A DNA stretch of 64,000 nt, taken from the NCBI RefSeq assembly GCF_037094465.1, contig NZ_CP146609.1, positions 434,001 through 498,000 of the forward strand, given 5' to 3'. A program made the translations under genes and the position numbers. Below the pieces are notes generated by a model. It saw only the letters and a list, made by a program, of their open reading frames with translations. It did not search any database and had not been told where the DNA came from. The DNA is from Pseudodesulfovibrio sp. 5S69 (GTDB lineage Bacteria; Desulfobacterota; Desulfovibrionia; Desulfovibrionales; Desulfovibrionaceae). Shown here piece after piece: positions 8,771 through 17,466 of this stretch (the stretch's first letter is position 1; each line of letters starts with the position of its first letter).

Positions 8771-9562
8771 ATGGCCACATTCCCGCCTGTCACCGTATTG
8801 GTTCGAAACATTGACAAATCCGCGCGCTTCTACAAGGCGGCGCTGGGGTTCGACCTGGCCTGGGACGGGCTGCTGGTCGGTCCGTACGGCCAGTCGCTGC
8901 GGTTGGTGGAGGGGCCGGGGACCACGGCCGGGGGGTGCGTCATCGTGACCATCGAGGTGCCGGACGTGGCCCGTGCCGTGGACGCCATTCTGGACAACGG
9001 CGGGGGCCGGGCCGAGAAGCTCATGGGCGACGCCCCACTGTACCTCGGACCGGATGGCGAGATGCTCGCCTTGTCCGGGCGCGGGCTGCCGGGTGCGGAG
9101 CGGATACGCATGGTCATCTACGACTTTGACGGGGTCATGACCGACAACCAGGTCCAGATCGACCAGGACGGGCGCGAGGCCGTGCGGGCCAACCGCAGCG
9201 ACGGGCTGGGCGTGGGGCTCATCCAGGCGCTGGGCATCCGGCAGCTCATCCTGTCCACCGAGGCCAACCCCGTGGTCAAGGCCAGGGCGGACAAGCTCGG
9301 CCTGGAGGCGCTGCACGGCATCCGCCACAAGAGCTCGGCCCTGCTCGGGCTGGCGGAGAAGTACGGGATTTCCGTGGGCGACGTCCTGTTCGTCGGCAAC
9401 GACATCAACGACGCCGGCGCCATGGGACTGGCCGGGTTCAAGGCCGCGCCCGCCGACGCCCACCCATCCATCCTGGCCATGGCCGACTACGTCACCGACG
9501 CCAAGGGCGGCTGCGGCGTGATCCGCGAAATGGCCGACGTGCTGACCGCGGCGCGGGAGTAA
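8771..9562 (+). CDS. VOC (glyoxalase-like) domain fused to a KdsC-type HAD phosphatase
   Basis: This 263-residue protein starts at ATG 8771 after AAGGAG. Residues 1-110 form a VOC/glyoxalase-like domain (VTVLVRNIDKSARFYKAALG, then VPDVARAVDAILDNGG). Residues 115-263 form a KdsC-like HAD domain with the nucleophile pair in YDFDGVMTDN, LILSTEAN, and the acidic motif FVGNDINDAGAM. KdsC-type enzymes dephosphorylate KDO-8-phosphate or related sialic-acid precursors, normally as short stand-alone tetramers. The VOC domain has lost some obvious metal ligands, so it may act in binding rather than catalysis. No capping kdsA or kdsB is nearby. Confidence 0.82.
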   Translation: MATFPPVTVLVRNIDKSARFYKAALGFDLAWDGLLVGPYGQSLRLVEGPGTTAGGCVIVTIEVPDVARAVDAILDNGGGRAEKLMGDAPLYLGPDGEMLALSGRGLPGAERIRMVIYDFDGVMTDNQVQIDQDGREAVRANRSDGLGVGLIQALGIRQLILSTEANPVVKARADKLGLEALHGIRHKSSALLGLAEKYGISVGDVLFVGNDINDAGAMGLAGFKAAPADAHPSILAMADYVTDAKGGCGVIREMADVLTAARE

Positions 9563-10084
9563 CTATTTCCTGGGGTGGGTCCTGCGCCACCGGCCCGGGG
9601 TCATGTCCAGGCCGCCCTTGATCCAGAAACCGCGCTTTTCCCGGCGCGCCTCCTCTTCGGCCTGTTTGATCCGGTCGCAATACCGGGTGTTCGGCTTAAT
9701 CCGCAGGGGGACGGCCAGCCCGGCGCGCACCAGCTCCTCGTTGAGCATGCGGCCGTCCGCATAGACGTAGGCCAGGGTGCGGCCGTAGCGGTCGCGGCGC
9801 TCCCTGTCGAACTCCAGACGCAGGGTCTTGCCCCGGCAGAAGCGCCGGGAGAAATCCCTGGCCTTGCGGCTGTATTCCTGCCTGTACTCCGGGGCATCCA
9901 CGCCGATGAGCCGGACCTCCAGGACCTCACCCGCGTGATCAACGCGCAAGGAGTCGCCGTCCAGGGCCCGCAGGAAGCGGGCGTCCAGGCCGTTTGCCCC
10001 GGCTTGGGCGGATAGGAGGCAGGTCCAGGCGAAGACCAGGACGAGAAGAAACGCGTTGGGGAAAAGGGAGTTGCGGCGGCGCAT
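9563..10084 (-). CDS. Secreted thermonuclease-family (SNase-like) nuclease
   Basis: The 173-residue protein carries a signal peptide (about residues 1-31: RRR, then AFLLVLVFAWTCLLSAQAGA). An SNase domain follows, with ALDGDSLRV, VRLIGVDAPE, and the catalytic cluster DRERRDRYGRTLAYVY. The tail contains REKRGFW, typical of the family. It should hydrolyse nucleic acids outside the cytoplasm. Start 10084 is chosen so that the signal peptide is N-terminal; a longer frame exists but has no ribosome site. It is convergent and end-to-end with the VOC-HAD gene, and divergent from the MBL-fold gene. Confidence 0.88.
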   Translation of the reverse strand: MRRRNSLFPNAFLLVLVFAWTCLLSAQAGANGLDARFLRALDGDSLRVDHAGEVLEVRLIGVDAPEYRQEYSRKARDFSRRFCRGKTLRLEFDRERRDRYGRTLAYVYADGRMLNEELVRAGLAVPLRIKPNTRYCDRIKQAEEEARREKRGFWIKGGLDMTPGRWRRTHPRK

Positions 10085-10145
10085 GGATTGAGCATAGACT
10101 CTTTTCCCATGTCCTGCCAGTAGACCGAAACCACGGAGGCACCTG

Positions 10146-10976
10146 ATGGAACTGACCTTTCTGATAGACAACAACGCCCTGGTGGGCACCCGGCTCCTGG
10201 CCGAGGCCGGGCTGTCCATGCTCATCGAAGCGGACGGCAAGCGTGTGCTGTTCGACGCCGGCTATTCGGACGCGTTCCTGGCCAACGCCCGGTGCCTGGG
10301 CGCGGACATGGACCACCTGGACTGGATCGCCCTGTCCCACGGCCACTCGGACCACACCTGGGGGCTGGGCATGCTGCTGCGGCACTACGACATGACCCCG
10401 TGCGGGGACCGCACCCGGGCGGGGCTGCTGGCCCACCCCAAGGCGCTGGGCACCAAACGGCACCGGGGCATCCCCGAGTTCGGCTCCTTGGTGGCCGAAG
10501 ACAAACTGGCCAGCTATTTCGATTTGCAACTCACGGCCGAGCCCGTCCGGCTGACCGACTCCCTGTTCGCCCTGGGCGAGATCGAGCGGGTAACGGATTT
10601 CGAGAAGCCCGCGCCCCTGGGCGAGCGGCTGGAGGACGGCGCGTTCGTGCCCGACGACATCCCGGACGACACGGCGCTCGCGTACGTCACGGACACGGGG
10701 CTGGTGGTCATAGCGGGCTGCGCCCACGCGGGCATCTGCAACACCGTGGAGCAGGCCAGGCGGGTCACGGGCGTGGACAACGTCCGGGCGGTGCTGGGCG
10801 GATTCCACCTGCAAAAGGCCCGGCCCGAGCGGCTCGGCCCCACGGCGGACTACCTGGCCGCGCTCGACCTGGAAGGGCTGTGGTGCTGCCACTGCACGGA
10901 CCTGGCCGCCAAGATCAGCCTGGCCGCCAAGTGCCCTGTCCTGGAGGTGGGCTCAGGGATGAAACTGGTGTTCTAG
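10146..10976 (+). CDS. MBL-fold metallo-hydrolase
   Basis: The 276-residue protein starts after CACGGAGG and shows the metallo-beta-lactamase signature LSHGHSDHTWG (HxHxDH). Later metal ligands lie in AGCAHAGICN and in the C-terminal CHCTD. The early VLFDAGYS strand matches the group annotated as dihydropterin ribofuranosyl-aminobenzene phosphate synthase-like hydrolases. That name is only a homology label, since methanopterin synthesis is not expected in this organism. The protein is soluble with a dinuclear metal site. It is followed by the convergent CPBP gene. Confidence 0.85.
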   Translation: MELTFLIDNNALVGTRLLAEAGLSMLIEADGKRVLFDAGYSDAFLANARCLGADMDHLDWIALSHGHSDHTWGLGMLLRHYDMTPCGDRTRAGLLAHPKALGTKRHRGIPEFGSLVAEDKLASYFDLQLTAEPVRLTDSLFALGEIERVTDFEKPAPLGERLEDGAFVPDDIPDDTALAYVTDTGLVVIAGCAHAGICNTVEQARRVTGVDNVRAVLGGFHLQKARPERLGPTADYLAALDLEGLWCCHCTDLAAKISLAAKCPVLEVGSGMKLVF

Positions 10977-11004
10977 ACCGGGCCTGCGGGATTCCGAAGC
11001 CGGG

Positions 11005-11655
11005 TCAGGCCCGAGCGAGCAGGTAGAAATCCAGGCAATAGTGGATGACCGTGGCGGGCACGATGCTCCCCGTCCGCAAGGTCACGGCCATAAACAGCAG
11101 GCCGTAGGCGAAGCAGTCGAGAATGTTCCCCAGCCCCGTGGACCAATGGACCAGGGCGAAGATCAGGGACGAGACCAGGAGTATGATGACCGGATTGCGG
11201 GTGAAGGGCTTCAGGGCGGACAGGGCCAACCCCCGGAAGACGATCTCCTCGCTCACGACCACCAGCCCCAGGCCCAGGGTCATATCCAGGGCGAACAGCG
11301 CCGATCCCCGATCGTAGGCTACTGACGATACCGCCCACACTCCATCCAGCGGCGCAAGCCATGGCCCGCTCGCCAAATGATAGCCAAAGCTCATGGCCGC
11401 CAAGAGCAGCGTCCAATACACCAATGCCCCTTTATCCCTGAAGGAAAGAAAGAGGTCCGCCGGCTTAAGGTTCCTCCGGCGGACCATCGCGGCGACAAAC
11501 CCCAGCACGACCAATCGGCAGGCGTAGTCAATCAATACCCACTGACTGTAAGATGAACCGTAAACGTTGCTGAAGTCATTGAAAATAAAGGGAATGATCG
11601 CAATCAGGTAGATCATCCCTTTGCTCTTGCTTGCGTTTATCCTGACCTTGATCAT
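11005..11655 (-). CDS. CPBP-family intramembrane metalloprotease
   Basis: The 216-residue membrane protein has about six or seven hydrophobic segments and the CPBP (Abi/CAAX) motifs. These are EEIVFRG at about residues 136-142, the FALVHWSTG motif at about 165-173, and an HYCLD-type motif near the C-terminus. These place the metal-binding Glu and His residues in the membrane. Family members cleave prenylated or membrane substrates or give bacteriocin self-immunity. The start lies seven bases after the stop of the unknown gene upstream on the same strand, so the two are probably co-transcribed. The substrate is unknown. Confidence 0.85.
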   Translation of the reverse strand: MIKVRINASKSKGMIYLIAIIPFIFNDFSNVYGSSYSQWVLIDYACRLVVLGFVAAMVRRRNLKPADLFLSFRDKGALVYWTLLLAAMSFGYHLASGPWLAPLDGVWAVSSVAYDRGSALFALDMTLGLGLVVVSEEIVFRGLALSALKPFTRNPVIILLVSSLIFALVHWSTGLGNILDCFAYGLLFMAVTLRTGSIVPATVIHYCLDFYLLARA

Positions 11656-11661
11656 ACATCC

Positions 11662-12282
11662 CTATCCGCGAAGACCGGAAGTTCCACCTCGAGGCCTATC
11701 ATCTCGTTCCTCCAGGCCATGCTCATGCAACCATTTCGTCACCCCTCGGAGCATACGGATCGTCGGCGACGCTGGTTCCCTGAATTTCTCTTCCGCTTTC
11801 AACTTCGCCGCATCCTGTGCCGAACTGCGTTGCACCGTGCCCGCATCCTGCTCAGTCTCTTGGTTCCTATCCGCATTGGAACCGGTTGGTCTTTGCTCCG
11901 CCAGGGCAGCCCCGTCCTCTTTTACCGCCTGCCCTCCCATGGCGAGCAGGGTGCGGGGCAGTGCTGTAGGCTGGGGCCCGGCGAACGCGGGCCGGTCCGT
12001 CGGCGCGTTCGCCTGTTTGCTCGCGGCCCCTTCCGGTCGGCCGTAGTCGTGATTCAGGGAGACCTTTCTCCCCTCCTCGGCGGGGTCCCAGTCGAGCGGC
12101 TTTTCCACGGTCCACCAGTCCAGGGACCGTTTGTTGCCGTGGAACTTCTTGGCCAGGCTGCCCTCCTTGCGGACCGGCTCCATCACGCCGTCCGCGTATT
12201 CGAGCCACTGCCGACGGGGTTCGCCGGTGAACCTGTCCACTCTTGTACGGGTAAATGCATCGCTTTTCAACAGGTCGTTCAT
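11662..12282 (-). CDS. Uncharacterised hydrophilic protein next to the phage capsid genes
   Basis: This 206-residue protein starts at ATG 12282 behind AAAGGA. It is highly charged and has no membrane segment. The N-terminal half (DRFTGEPRRQWLEYADGV, then SLDWWTVEKPLDWDP) looks ordered. The C-terminal half is low-complexity, rich in Ala, Gln, Glu and Thr, and probably disordered. I do not recognise the family. A terminator lies between it and the head-type gene upstream, so it may be read from its own promoter or by readthrough. A scaffold or cargo role linked to the capsid is possible but unsupported. Confidence 0.62.
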   Translation of the reverse strand: MNDLLKSDAFTRTRVDRFTGEPRRQWLEYADGVMEPVRKEGSLAKKFHGNKRSLDWWTVEKPLDWDPAEEGRKVSLNHDYGRPEGAASKQANAPTDRPAFAGPQPTALPRTLLAMGGQAVKEDGAALAEQRPTGSNADRNQETEQDAGTVQRSSAQDAAKLKAEEKFREPASPTIRMLRGVTKWLHEHGLEERDDRPRGGTSGLRG

Positions 12283-12313
12283 ATCGATTGTCCTTTCTAG
12301 GCTGTTTTCTTGT

Positions 12314-12338
12314 AAAAAGGGCCTCCCGAAGGAGGCCC
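12314..12338 (-). terminator. Intrinsic terminator after the capsid/head gene pair
   Basis: On the minus strand, GGGCCTCC (12338-12331) and GGAGGCCC (12326-12319) form a perfect 8-bp stem with a TTCG loop. Five T residues follow (12318-12314). It lies 46 bases past the stop of the small head-type gene, so the capsid and head genes end as one transcript here. Confidence 0.85.
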
Positions 12339-12383
12339 ATAGAGGGGGAAGTGCCCCCAACGTCAATCTCCTCTGTTTGTCCG

Positions 12384-12629
12384 TTAGGCGGTGATCACGG
12401 TGACCGCGCCGTCCGTGTTGGCCGCGACCATCAGGTCGATGGCGGCGGCGTAGTTGGCGCCGGTGCAGGCGATGACGATGTCGCCGGTCTCCAGATTGTA
12501 GTCCTCGGCCGCCTGGTCGAAGTAGCCCGGCCCGGATACGGTGGCCGCGTCGTCCTCGGTGCGGTAGATGAACAGCTGCTGGCCGGGAACGCCGCCCATG
12601 AGCCGCATGTCTTCGCTGGTGTATGCCAT
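12384..12629 (-). CDS. Small phage head decoration/fibre-like protein
   Basis: The 81-residue protein ([20 protein letters not shown] at the N-terminus) has AGGAG eight bases before its ATG. It is predicted to be mostly beta and ends in GAVTVITA, a typical compact head-protein edge strand. It lies 43 bases downstream of the major capsid gene on the same strand, which is the usual place for decoration or head-fibre proteins. The identification rests on size, composition and position rather than on a diagnostic motif. A perfect terminator follows. Confidence 0.6.
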   Translation of the reverse strand: MAYTSEDMRLMGGVPGQQLFIYRTEDDAATVSGPGYFDQAAEDYNLETGDIVIACTGANYAAAIDLMVAANTDGAVTVITA

Positions 12630-12672
12630 GGTGTGTTTCTCCTTTTGCGGTTGGTTGTGGTCGGTTGCGGTC

Positions 12673-13506
12673 CTAGGCGATGGCCGCGTCGTCGTCGCAC
12701 TGAATCTGGACCACGCCGTCCGGATCGATGAGGCAGGCCCCGGCCGAGAGCATGTGGTCCACCATGTGGGCGGCCTTTTCCGGCACCCAGTCAACGAACG
12801 CCTGGACCTTCTGGCCCTCGGCCAGGCCCGCGGCGTTGCGGTGGTAGATGTAGCACTTGCGCATGCCCGCCTCGTCCAGCGGCAGGCCGGTGTGGAACAT
12901 CCAGGTGATGCCCAGCCAGGTGCGGGACTCGGTGCCCTTGAGCCAGGCGTACTGCTCGCCCGCGTAGTCGCTGGACTTGAACTCCTGGATGTTCAGCAGT
13001 TCGTTCCACTGATGCGGGCCGACCACGGCGAAGCGGTGGCCGTCGTCGGGCACGTCGTTGGCGTTCAGAGTGCCGAAGGCCTGGAGGATCTTGTCCTTGG
13101 TCAGGCCGGTGGCCGCCTCGGCGACCACGTTGGTGGCCCCGTCGAGCTTGGTGATGATCAGTTCGTCGATCTTGCGGCCCAGCGCCCAGGCGCCCGCATT
13201 GGCGGCCACCTGCTTCTCGTCGCTCTTGTCCTTGAGCTCGTCGAGCTTGTCGATGTACTCGGCGGCGTACCAGTCGGACAGGGTGCAGGACACGTTTGAA
13301 TGGTTGAGGTTCATGAGCGGCACGTTGCCGTGGCGGGTCTTCTTCCCGGCCGCGCCCTTGCCGACCTTCTGGAAGATGCACTTGGAGCCCTCCACCTCGG
13401 TCTGCAGGCGGACGGTCTGGCGCATCTTGGAGCCCTGGGCCTGATAGGCCTGATGGACCATCTCGACATACTGGGAGACAAAGGCATTGCTGACAGTCGT
13501 GGACAT
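12673..13506 (-). CDS. Phage major capsid protein (intact, orphan)
   Basis: The 277-residue protein starts at ATG 13506 after AAGGAG. It resembles the HK97-fold capsid group seen in many tailed phages, with an N-terminal helix ([20 protein letters not shown]) and an early beta region ([26 protein letters not shown]). Other parts are the [15 protein letters not shown] helix, a central [15 protein letters not shown] region and a late [13 protein letters not shown] strand. It is full length with no stop or frameshift. No portal, terminase, head protease, tail or lysis gene lies nearby, so it is either a remnant or domesticated. It is divergent from dus. Confidence 0.8.
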   Translation of the reverse strand: MSTTVSNAFVSQYVEMVHQAYQAQGSKMRQTVRLQTEVEGSKCIFQKVGKGAAGKKTRHGNVPLMNLNHSNVSCTLSDWYAAEYIDKLDELKDKSDEKQVAANAGAWALGRKIDELIITKLDGATNVVAEAATGLTKDKILQAFGTLNANDVPDDGHRFAVVGPHQWNELLNIQEFKSSDYAGEQYAWLKGTESRTWLGITWMFHTGLPLDEAGMRKCYIYHRNAAGLAEGQKVQAFVDWVPEKAAHMVDHMLSAGACLIDPDGVVQIQCDDDAAIA

Positions 13507-13762
13507 CGGTTTCTCCTTGTCCGTTGCGGTTGTGACAGGCCGGGTATCCGAGCTGCGTCCGCAGGGCGGGTGTCCGGGAGCGGGCGGGCGAACCGTTCGC
13601 CTCCACCACCGGGCCGCGTGCAAGACCTCCGGGCCGGGTGCGCAAACCGTACCACCGGTTTTTCGCAACTCCCGGTTTCGTTGAAGAATGTCAGGGAAAA
13701 ACAGCCAGGAGGTATAAAAAAGCAACTTGACAGGGTTTCAAATCCGGGCAGATTCGGCCGGT

Positions 13763-14809
13763 ATGCAACTGCTCGACGACAACCGCAAACAGAACCTGGC
13801 CGGACGCCTCGACCGACCGCTGGCCATCGGCTCCAAGACCGTGGCCAACCGCCTCTGGCTCGCGCCCCTGGCCGGGCTGGGCAACGTGGCCTTCCGCGAA
13901 GTGCTCGACGGCTACGGCGGGTGCGGGCTGATGTTCACCGAGATGTGCGGGGCCAAGAGCGTGCCCACCGAGAGCCCGCTGGTCTCGCCGGTCTTCCGCT
14001 GGCGCGAGGCGGAGTTGCCCCGCCTGGTCTGTCAGGTGGCGGGCGCCACCCCGGAGCAGATGGTCCCGGCCGCCCGGCGCGTCCAGGACTGCGGCTTCTT
14101 CGGCTTCGACATCAACATGGGCTGCTCGGTCTCCGGCATCGTCAAGAAGAACGCGGGCGCGGCCCTGCTCAAGGACCCGAACCAGGCCGTGCGCGTGGTC
14201 GAGGCCGTGCGCAAGGCCATCTCCATCCCCCTGTTCATCAAGTTCCGCACCGGCTGGACCCCGGACATCGAACCCGCCGTGGCCCTCGCCCGCCGGTTCG
14301 AAGACGCGGGTGCGGACTGCCTGGTCTTCCACCCGCGCATGGCCCCGGACAAACGCACCCGGCCGCCGGTCCGCGAACACATCAAGGCCGTGGCGGACGC
14401 GGTCTCCATCTCGGTCTTCGGCAACGGCGACGTGGTCACCCCGGCCGACTGCCTCGACATGCTCGAAACCACGGGTTGCGCCGGGGTCTCGGTGGGCCGC
14501 ATGGCCATAGCCCGCCCCTGGCTGTTCGCCGAGTGGACCGCGGGCCACACCCCGGCCGAGACCTGCTTCCGCGACTACGCCCTGCGGCTGGCCGACGCCC
14601 TGGACCGCCACTTCGACCCGGTGCGCGCGCTCAAGCGCTACCGGCTGTTCACCATCTATTTCGCGGCCAATTTCCTGTTCGGCCACTCTCTGCAATCCCG
14701 GTTCCTCAAGGCCAAAAATATGGATGAAATACGAGACGTAATACGAGAGCACATCCAACCCGATCTGCAACTCGTCAAACGGCCGAACCTGAGCATGTAC
14801 AATATCTGA
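13763..14809 (+). CDS. dus: tRNA-dihydrouridine synthase
   Basis: The 348-residue flavoenzyme reduces uridines in tRNA. It shows the FMN-binding start WLAPLAGLGNVAFREVL, the catalytic Cys in DINMGCSV, and the FMN-phosphate motifs FGNGDV and GVSVGRMAIARPW, arranged as in DusA/B/C proteins. ATG 13763 is preferred because homology-like sequence starts there. A TTG at 13727 would add 12 residues, but it sits within a TTGACA that may be a -35 box. AGGAGG lies 14 bases before that TTG, so the choice is not certain. The cyclase gene follows 12 bases downstream. Confidence 0.9.
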   Translation: MQLLDDNRKQNLAGRLDRPLAIGSKTVANRLWLAPLAGLGNVAFREVLDGYGGCGLMFTEMCGAKSVPTESPLVSPVFRWREAELPRLVCQVAGATPEQMVPAARRVQDCGFFGFDINMGCSVSGIVKKNAGAALLKDPNQAVRVVEAVRKAISIPLFIKFRTGWTPDIEPAVALARRFEDAGADCLVFHPRMAPDKRTRPPVREHIKAVADAVSISVFGNGDVVTPADCLDMLETTGCAGVSVGRMAIARPWLFAEWTAGHTPAETCFRDYALRLADALDRHFDPVRALKRYRLFTIYFAANFLFGHSLQSRFLKAKNMDEIRDVIREHIQPDLQLVKRPNLSMYNI

Positions 14810-14821
14810 CGGAGGGAAGCC

Positions 14822-15457
14822 ATGCAGACCATCGATCTCAGCCATACCATCCGCACCGGCATGCCAGTCTATCCGGGCGACGAAGCGCCCGTTGTCCGCC
14901 GCACCCATTTCATCAAAAAGCACGGGTTCGCCCAGACCGCCCTTGCCCTGCCCACCCATGCCGGGACGCACGTGGACGCGGCCGCACACCTGTTCCTCGA
15001 AGCGCCCGGACTGGACGGACTCGGCCCGGACAACTTCACCGGCTGGGGCGCGGTCCTCGACCTGACCGCGCTTTCGGCCCCGGTCATCGACCAGCCCGAC
15101 CTCGCCGCCCTGGCCGACATCGACAGCCTGGACTTCGCCTTGCTGCGCACCGGCTGGGACCGATACTGGGACAGCGACCGCTACTACCGGGATTTCCCCG
15201 CCCTGACCCCGACCGCAGCCCGCTTCCTGGCCGGGCTCGGGCTCAAGGGCGTCGGCCTCGACACCCCGTCGCCCGATCCCGTGGATTCCCATGACCTGCC
15301 CGCCCACCGCATCCTCTTCGACCACGGCCTGGTGATCGTCGAAAACCTCACCCGCCTCGGCGAGCTGCCCGACGAAAGCTTCCTGTTCTGCTGCCTGCCC
15401 CTGAAGATAGCCGACGGCGAAGCCTCGCCGTGCCGAGCCGTGGGGATTGCCCTGTAG
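14822..15457 (+). CDS. Cyclase / kynurenine formamidase-like metal hydrolase
   Basis: The 211-residue protein starts after GGAGG and begins MQTIDLSHTIRTGMPVYPGD. It carries the family metal site HAGTHVDAAAHLF (HxGTHxDxxxH) at about residues 43-55. Members of this cyclase family hydrolyse N-formylkynurenine or related amides and lactones using a zinc or manganese pair. Tryptophan catabolism genes are not nearby, so the substrate is unknown. It is placed 12 bases after dus, probably on one transcript. Confidence 0.87.
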   Translation: MQTIDLSHTIRTGMPVYPGDEAPVVRRTHFIKKHGFAQTALALPTHAGTHVDAAAHLFLEAPGLDGLGPDNFTGWGAVLDLTALSAPVIDQPDLAALADIDSLDFALLRTGWDRYWDSDRYYRDFPALTPTAARFLAGLGLKGVGLDTPSPDPVDSHDLPAHRILFDHGLVIVENLTRLGELPDESFLFCCLPLKIADGEASPCRAVGIAL

Positions 15458-15549
15458 GGGATGGGCGAGGGGTCTCCCCGCCAGCCCTCCCTCGCCCTTG
15501 CCTCGGGCCCTGATTCCCGTGTAGTGCTGACCGAAACCGGGAGGCAGAC

Positions 15550-16263
15550 GTGAGCGATTCGAGCGCGGACAAGGCGGCGGAGTTGGCCGGGGTGATCCGG
15601 CAGTTGGCGGCGCACTACGGGTTGTGGCTGGCCGAGAGTGTGCACCAGCTCGGGCTGGACGCGGCCCTTACCGCCGAAGGCGAGGCCGGGGACCGTCTGG
15701 AGTCGATCCTGCGCGGCAAGCTGGAGCGGGCCCTTGGCAGGGAGCCGGGCGGGCTGCTGGCCGGCGTGGCCCCGGCGGTCCTGGACGATGCGGCCCAGGC
15801 GTTGCGCACGGGCTGGCTGGCTGCGGACGGGGTCTGGTTCCAGGCCGTGGAGCGCATGGCGGGCATGGACGCGGCCAAGCGGGTCAACGACACTTGCTGG
15901 GCCCGGTTCGCGCCGCTGGAGGCCCGCCGGGTCAAGGCCCTGCTCAAGCTGCCGGAAAACGGCGGGATCACCGCGCTCAAGGCCGGGCTGGCCGCGCGCA
16001 TGTACGGGCATCTCAATGAGTGGGAGTTCGTCGAGGAGACGGAGGACTCCATCGTTTTCCGCATGACCGACTGCCGGGTGCAGACCGCTCGCAAACGGCG
16101 CGGCCTTGCGGATTATCCATGCAAATCCGGTGGCACCACCGAATATGCCGGGTTTGCGCGCGAGATCGATTCCCGGCTGCGCTGCGAGTGCGTGGGCTGC
16201 CCGCCGGACCCGCACCCCGACGAATGGGCCTGCGCCTGGCGCTTCACCCTGGTGGAAGAGTAG
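15550..16263 (+). CDS. DUF6125-like cysteine-containing protein
   Basis: The 237-residue product starts at GTG 15550 after GGGAGG. It is helical and soluble. The C-terminal half carries a pattern of conserved-looking Cys residues (MTDCRVQ, DYPCKSGG, RCECVGCPPDPHPDEWACAW) that could bind an Fe-S cluster or metal. The middle contains NDTCWARFAPLEARRVK. The layout matches the DUF6125 family as I recall it, found in anaerobes and of unknown function. It lies alone between the cyclase and mutM; a GC-rich inverted repeat follows its stop. Confidence 0.7.
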   Translation: MSDSSADKAAELAGVIRQLAAHYGLWLAESVHQLGLDAALTAEGEAGDRLESILRGKLERALGREPGGLLAGVAPAVLDDAAQALRTGWLAADGVWFQAVERMAGMDAAKRVNDTCWARFAPLEARRVKALLKLPENGGITALKAGLAARMYGHLNEWEFVEETEDSIVFRMTDCRVQTARKRRGLADYPCKSGGTTEYAGFAREIDSRLRCECVGCPPDPHPDEWACAWRFTLVEE

Positions 16264-16281
16264 GCCTGGACCGGATTTTCG

Positions 16282-16305
16282 GCCCGGCCTGTCATCGGGC
16301 CGGGC
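16282..16305 (+). terminator. GC-rich hairpin after the DUF6125 gene
   Basis: GCCCGGCC (16282-16289) pairs with GGCCGGGC (16298-16305) around an 8-base loop, starting 19 bases after the stop. Only a short, mixed T stretch follows, so termination would be weak. Confidence 0.4.
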
Positions 16306-16386
16306 GATTTCCCCTTTGAAACTTCCGATGCCCGGAGCGGGGCGAGCCGCTTTTCACCCGCACGGATTTCGGGTACTCACCAAACC

Positions 16387-17205
16387 ATGCCGGAACTGCC
16401 TGAAGTGGAAGTGATTGCGCGCGGGCTGAACGCGTCGGTAACGGGCCGGACCATCGAGTCGGTGGAGGTGCCGGGCCTGACGCGGTTGAGCGAGTCCGAG
16501 GAGACCCTGGTGCCCAAGGTGCTGGGCCGTACGGTCACGCGCGTCCGGCGGCGGGCCAAGGTCCTGCTCGTGGAGCTGGACAACGGCTCGACCCTGGCCT
16601 TCCACCTGAAGATGACCGGGCGCGTGGTCCACGGGCCCCGGCGCGCGGCGGAGAAACACGACCGCATCCTGTTCCACCTGGACGACGGTTCCTTGTTGTC
16701 CTTTGCGGACATGCGCAAGTTCGGCTACGTGCGCTGTTTCGGGCCGGGCGAGTTGGACTGCTGGGATTTCCTGTGCAAGGCCGGGCCCGAGCCGCTGGAG
16801 ACCGCGCCCGAGCTGCTGGCCGAGCGGGTCACCGGGCGCAACTGCGCCATCAAGGCCCTGTTGCTGAACCAGTCGGTGGTGGCGGGCGTGGGCAACATCT
16901 ACGCGGACGAATCCCTGTTCCGGGCGGGCATCAATCCCGAGACACGGGGCAGCCGGGTGGGCCGCGAGCGGGCGGTGAAGCTGTTCACCGAATTGCGGGC
17001 CGTGCTCGAACAGGCCATTGCCGAAAACGGCAGCTCCATCTCCGACTATGTGAACGCGCACGGCGACGCCGGGGCGTTCCAGAACAGCTTCAACGTGTAC
17101 GGACGGAAGGGTCAGCCGTGCAAGCGGTGCGGCGGGACGTTGCGCGCCGTGACCGTGGCGGGCCGGACCTCCACCTTCTGCCCCCAGTGCCAACGCAGAC
17201 GATGA
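16387..17205 (+). CDS. mutM: Formamidopyrimidine-DNA glycosylase
   Basis: The 272-residue repair enzyme removes 8-oxoguanine and ring-opened purines from DNA and nicks the abasic site. The start MPELPEVEVIARGL supplies the catalytic Pro2 and Glu3. LKMTGRVVHGP holds the conserved Lys. NQSVVAGVGNIYADESLF is the helix-two-turn-helix motif, and the C-terminal zinc finger has CKRC and CPQC pairs. Length and order match Fpg. A bulky intergenic region of about 260 bases without a gene follows before murJ. Confidence 0.96.
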   Translation: MPELPEVEVIARGLNASVTGRTIESVEVPGLTRLSESEETLVPKVLGRTVTRVRRRAKVLLVELDNGSTLAFHLKMTGRVVHGPRRAAEKHDRILFHLDDGSLLSFADMRKFGYVRCFGPGELDCWDFLCKAGPEPLETAPELLAERVTGRNCAIKALLLNQSVVAGVGNIYADESLFRAGINPETRGSRVGRERAVKLFTELRAVLEQAIAENGSSISDYVNAHGDAGAFQNSFNVYGRKGQPCKRCGGTLRAVTVAGRTSTFCPQCQRRR

Positions 17206-17466
17206 ATTTCGAACCGCAACGGCCCGCGAAAGGAGGTTGCGCTTCAAGCGCAGCGGTCGGGCCGGGTCCCGGACCGGGTGGACGGCGGTGCCGGGCGACG
17301 GTTGCAGCGCCGGGACCGGCGGCTCCTCAGCCGGTCGGTCGCGAAGGAACAGATGGATAAAACAGGCAGTCATTCCGGATGGAAAGATCATTTTCTAAAA
17401 TTTTTCTAGAGCTTATCCTGTGCAGAAAATCGAACAACGGCGAAACGAATCCGGACGGTTGATCCA

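Noticed and set aside
11005..13506. Complete prophage
   Set aside because: No terminase, portal, protease, tail, lysis, integrase or repressor gene is nearby; only capsid and head-type genes are seen.
13727..13762. Dus start at TTG 13727
   Set aside because: The TTG lies in a TTGACA promoter-like box and the 12 added residues do not look like the family. It remains possible because AGGAGG lies upstream.
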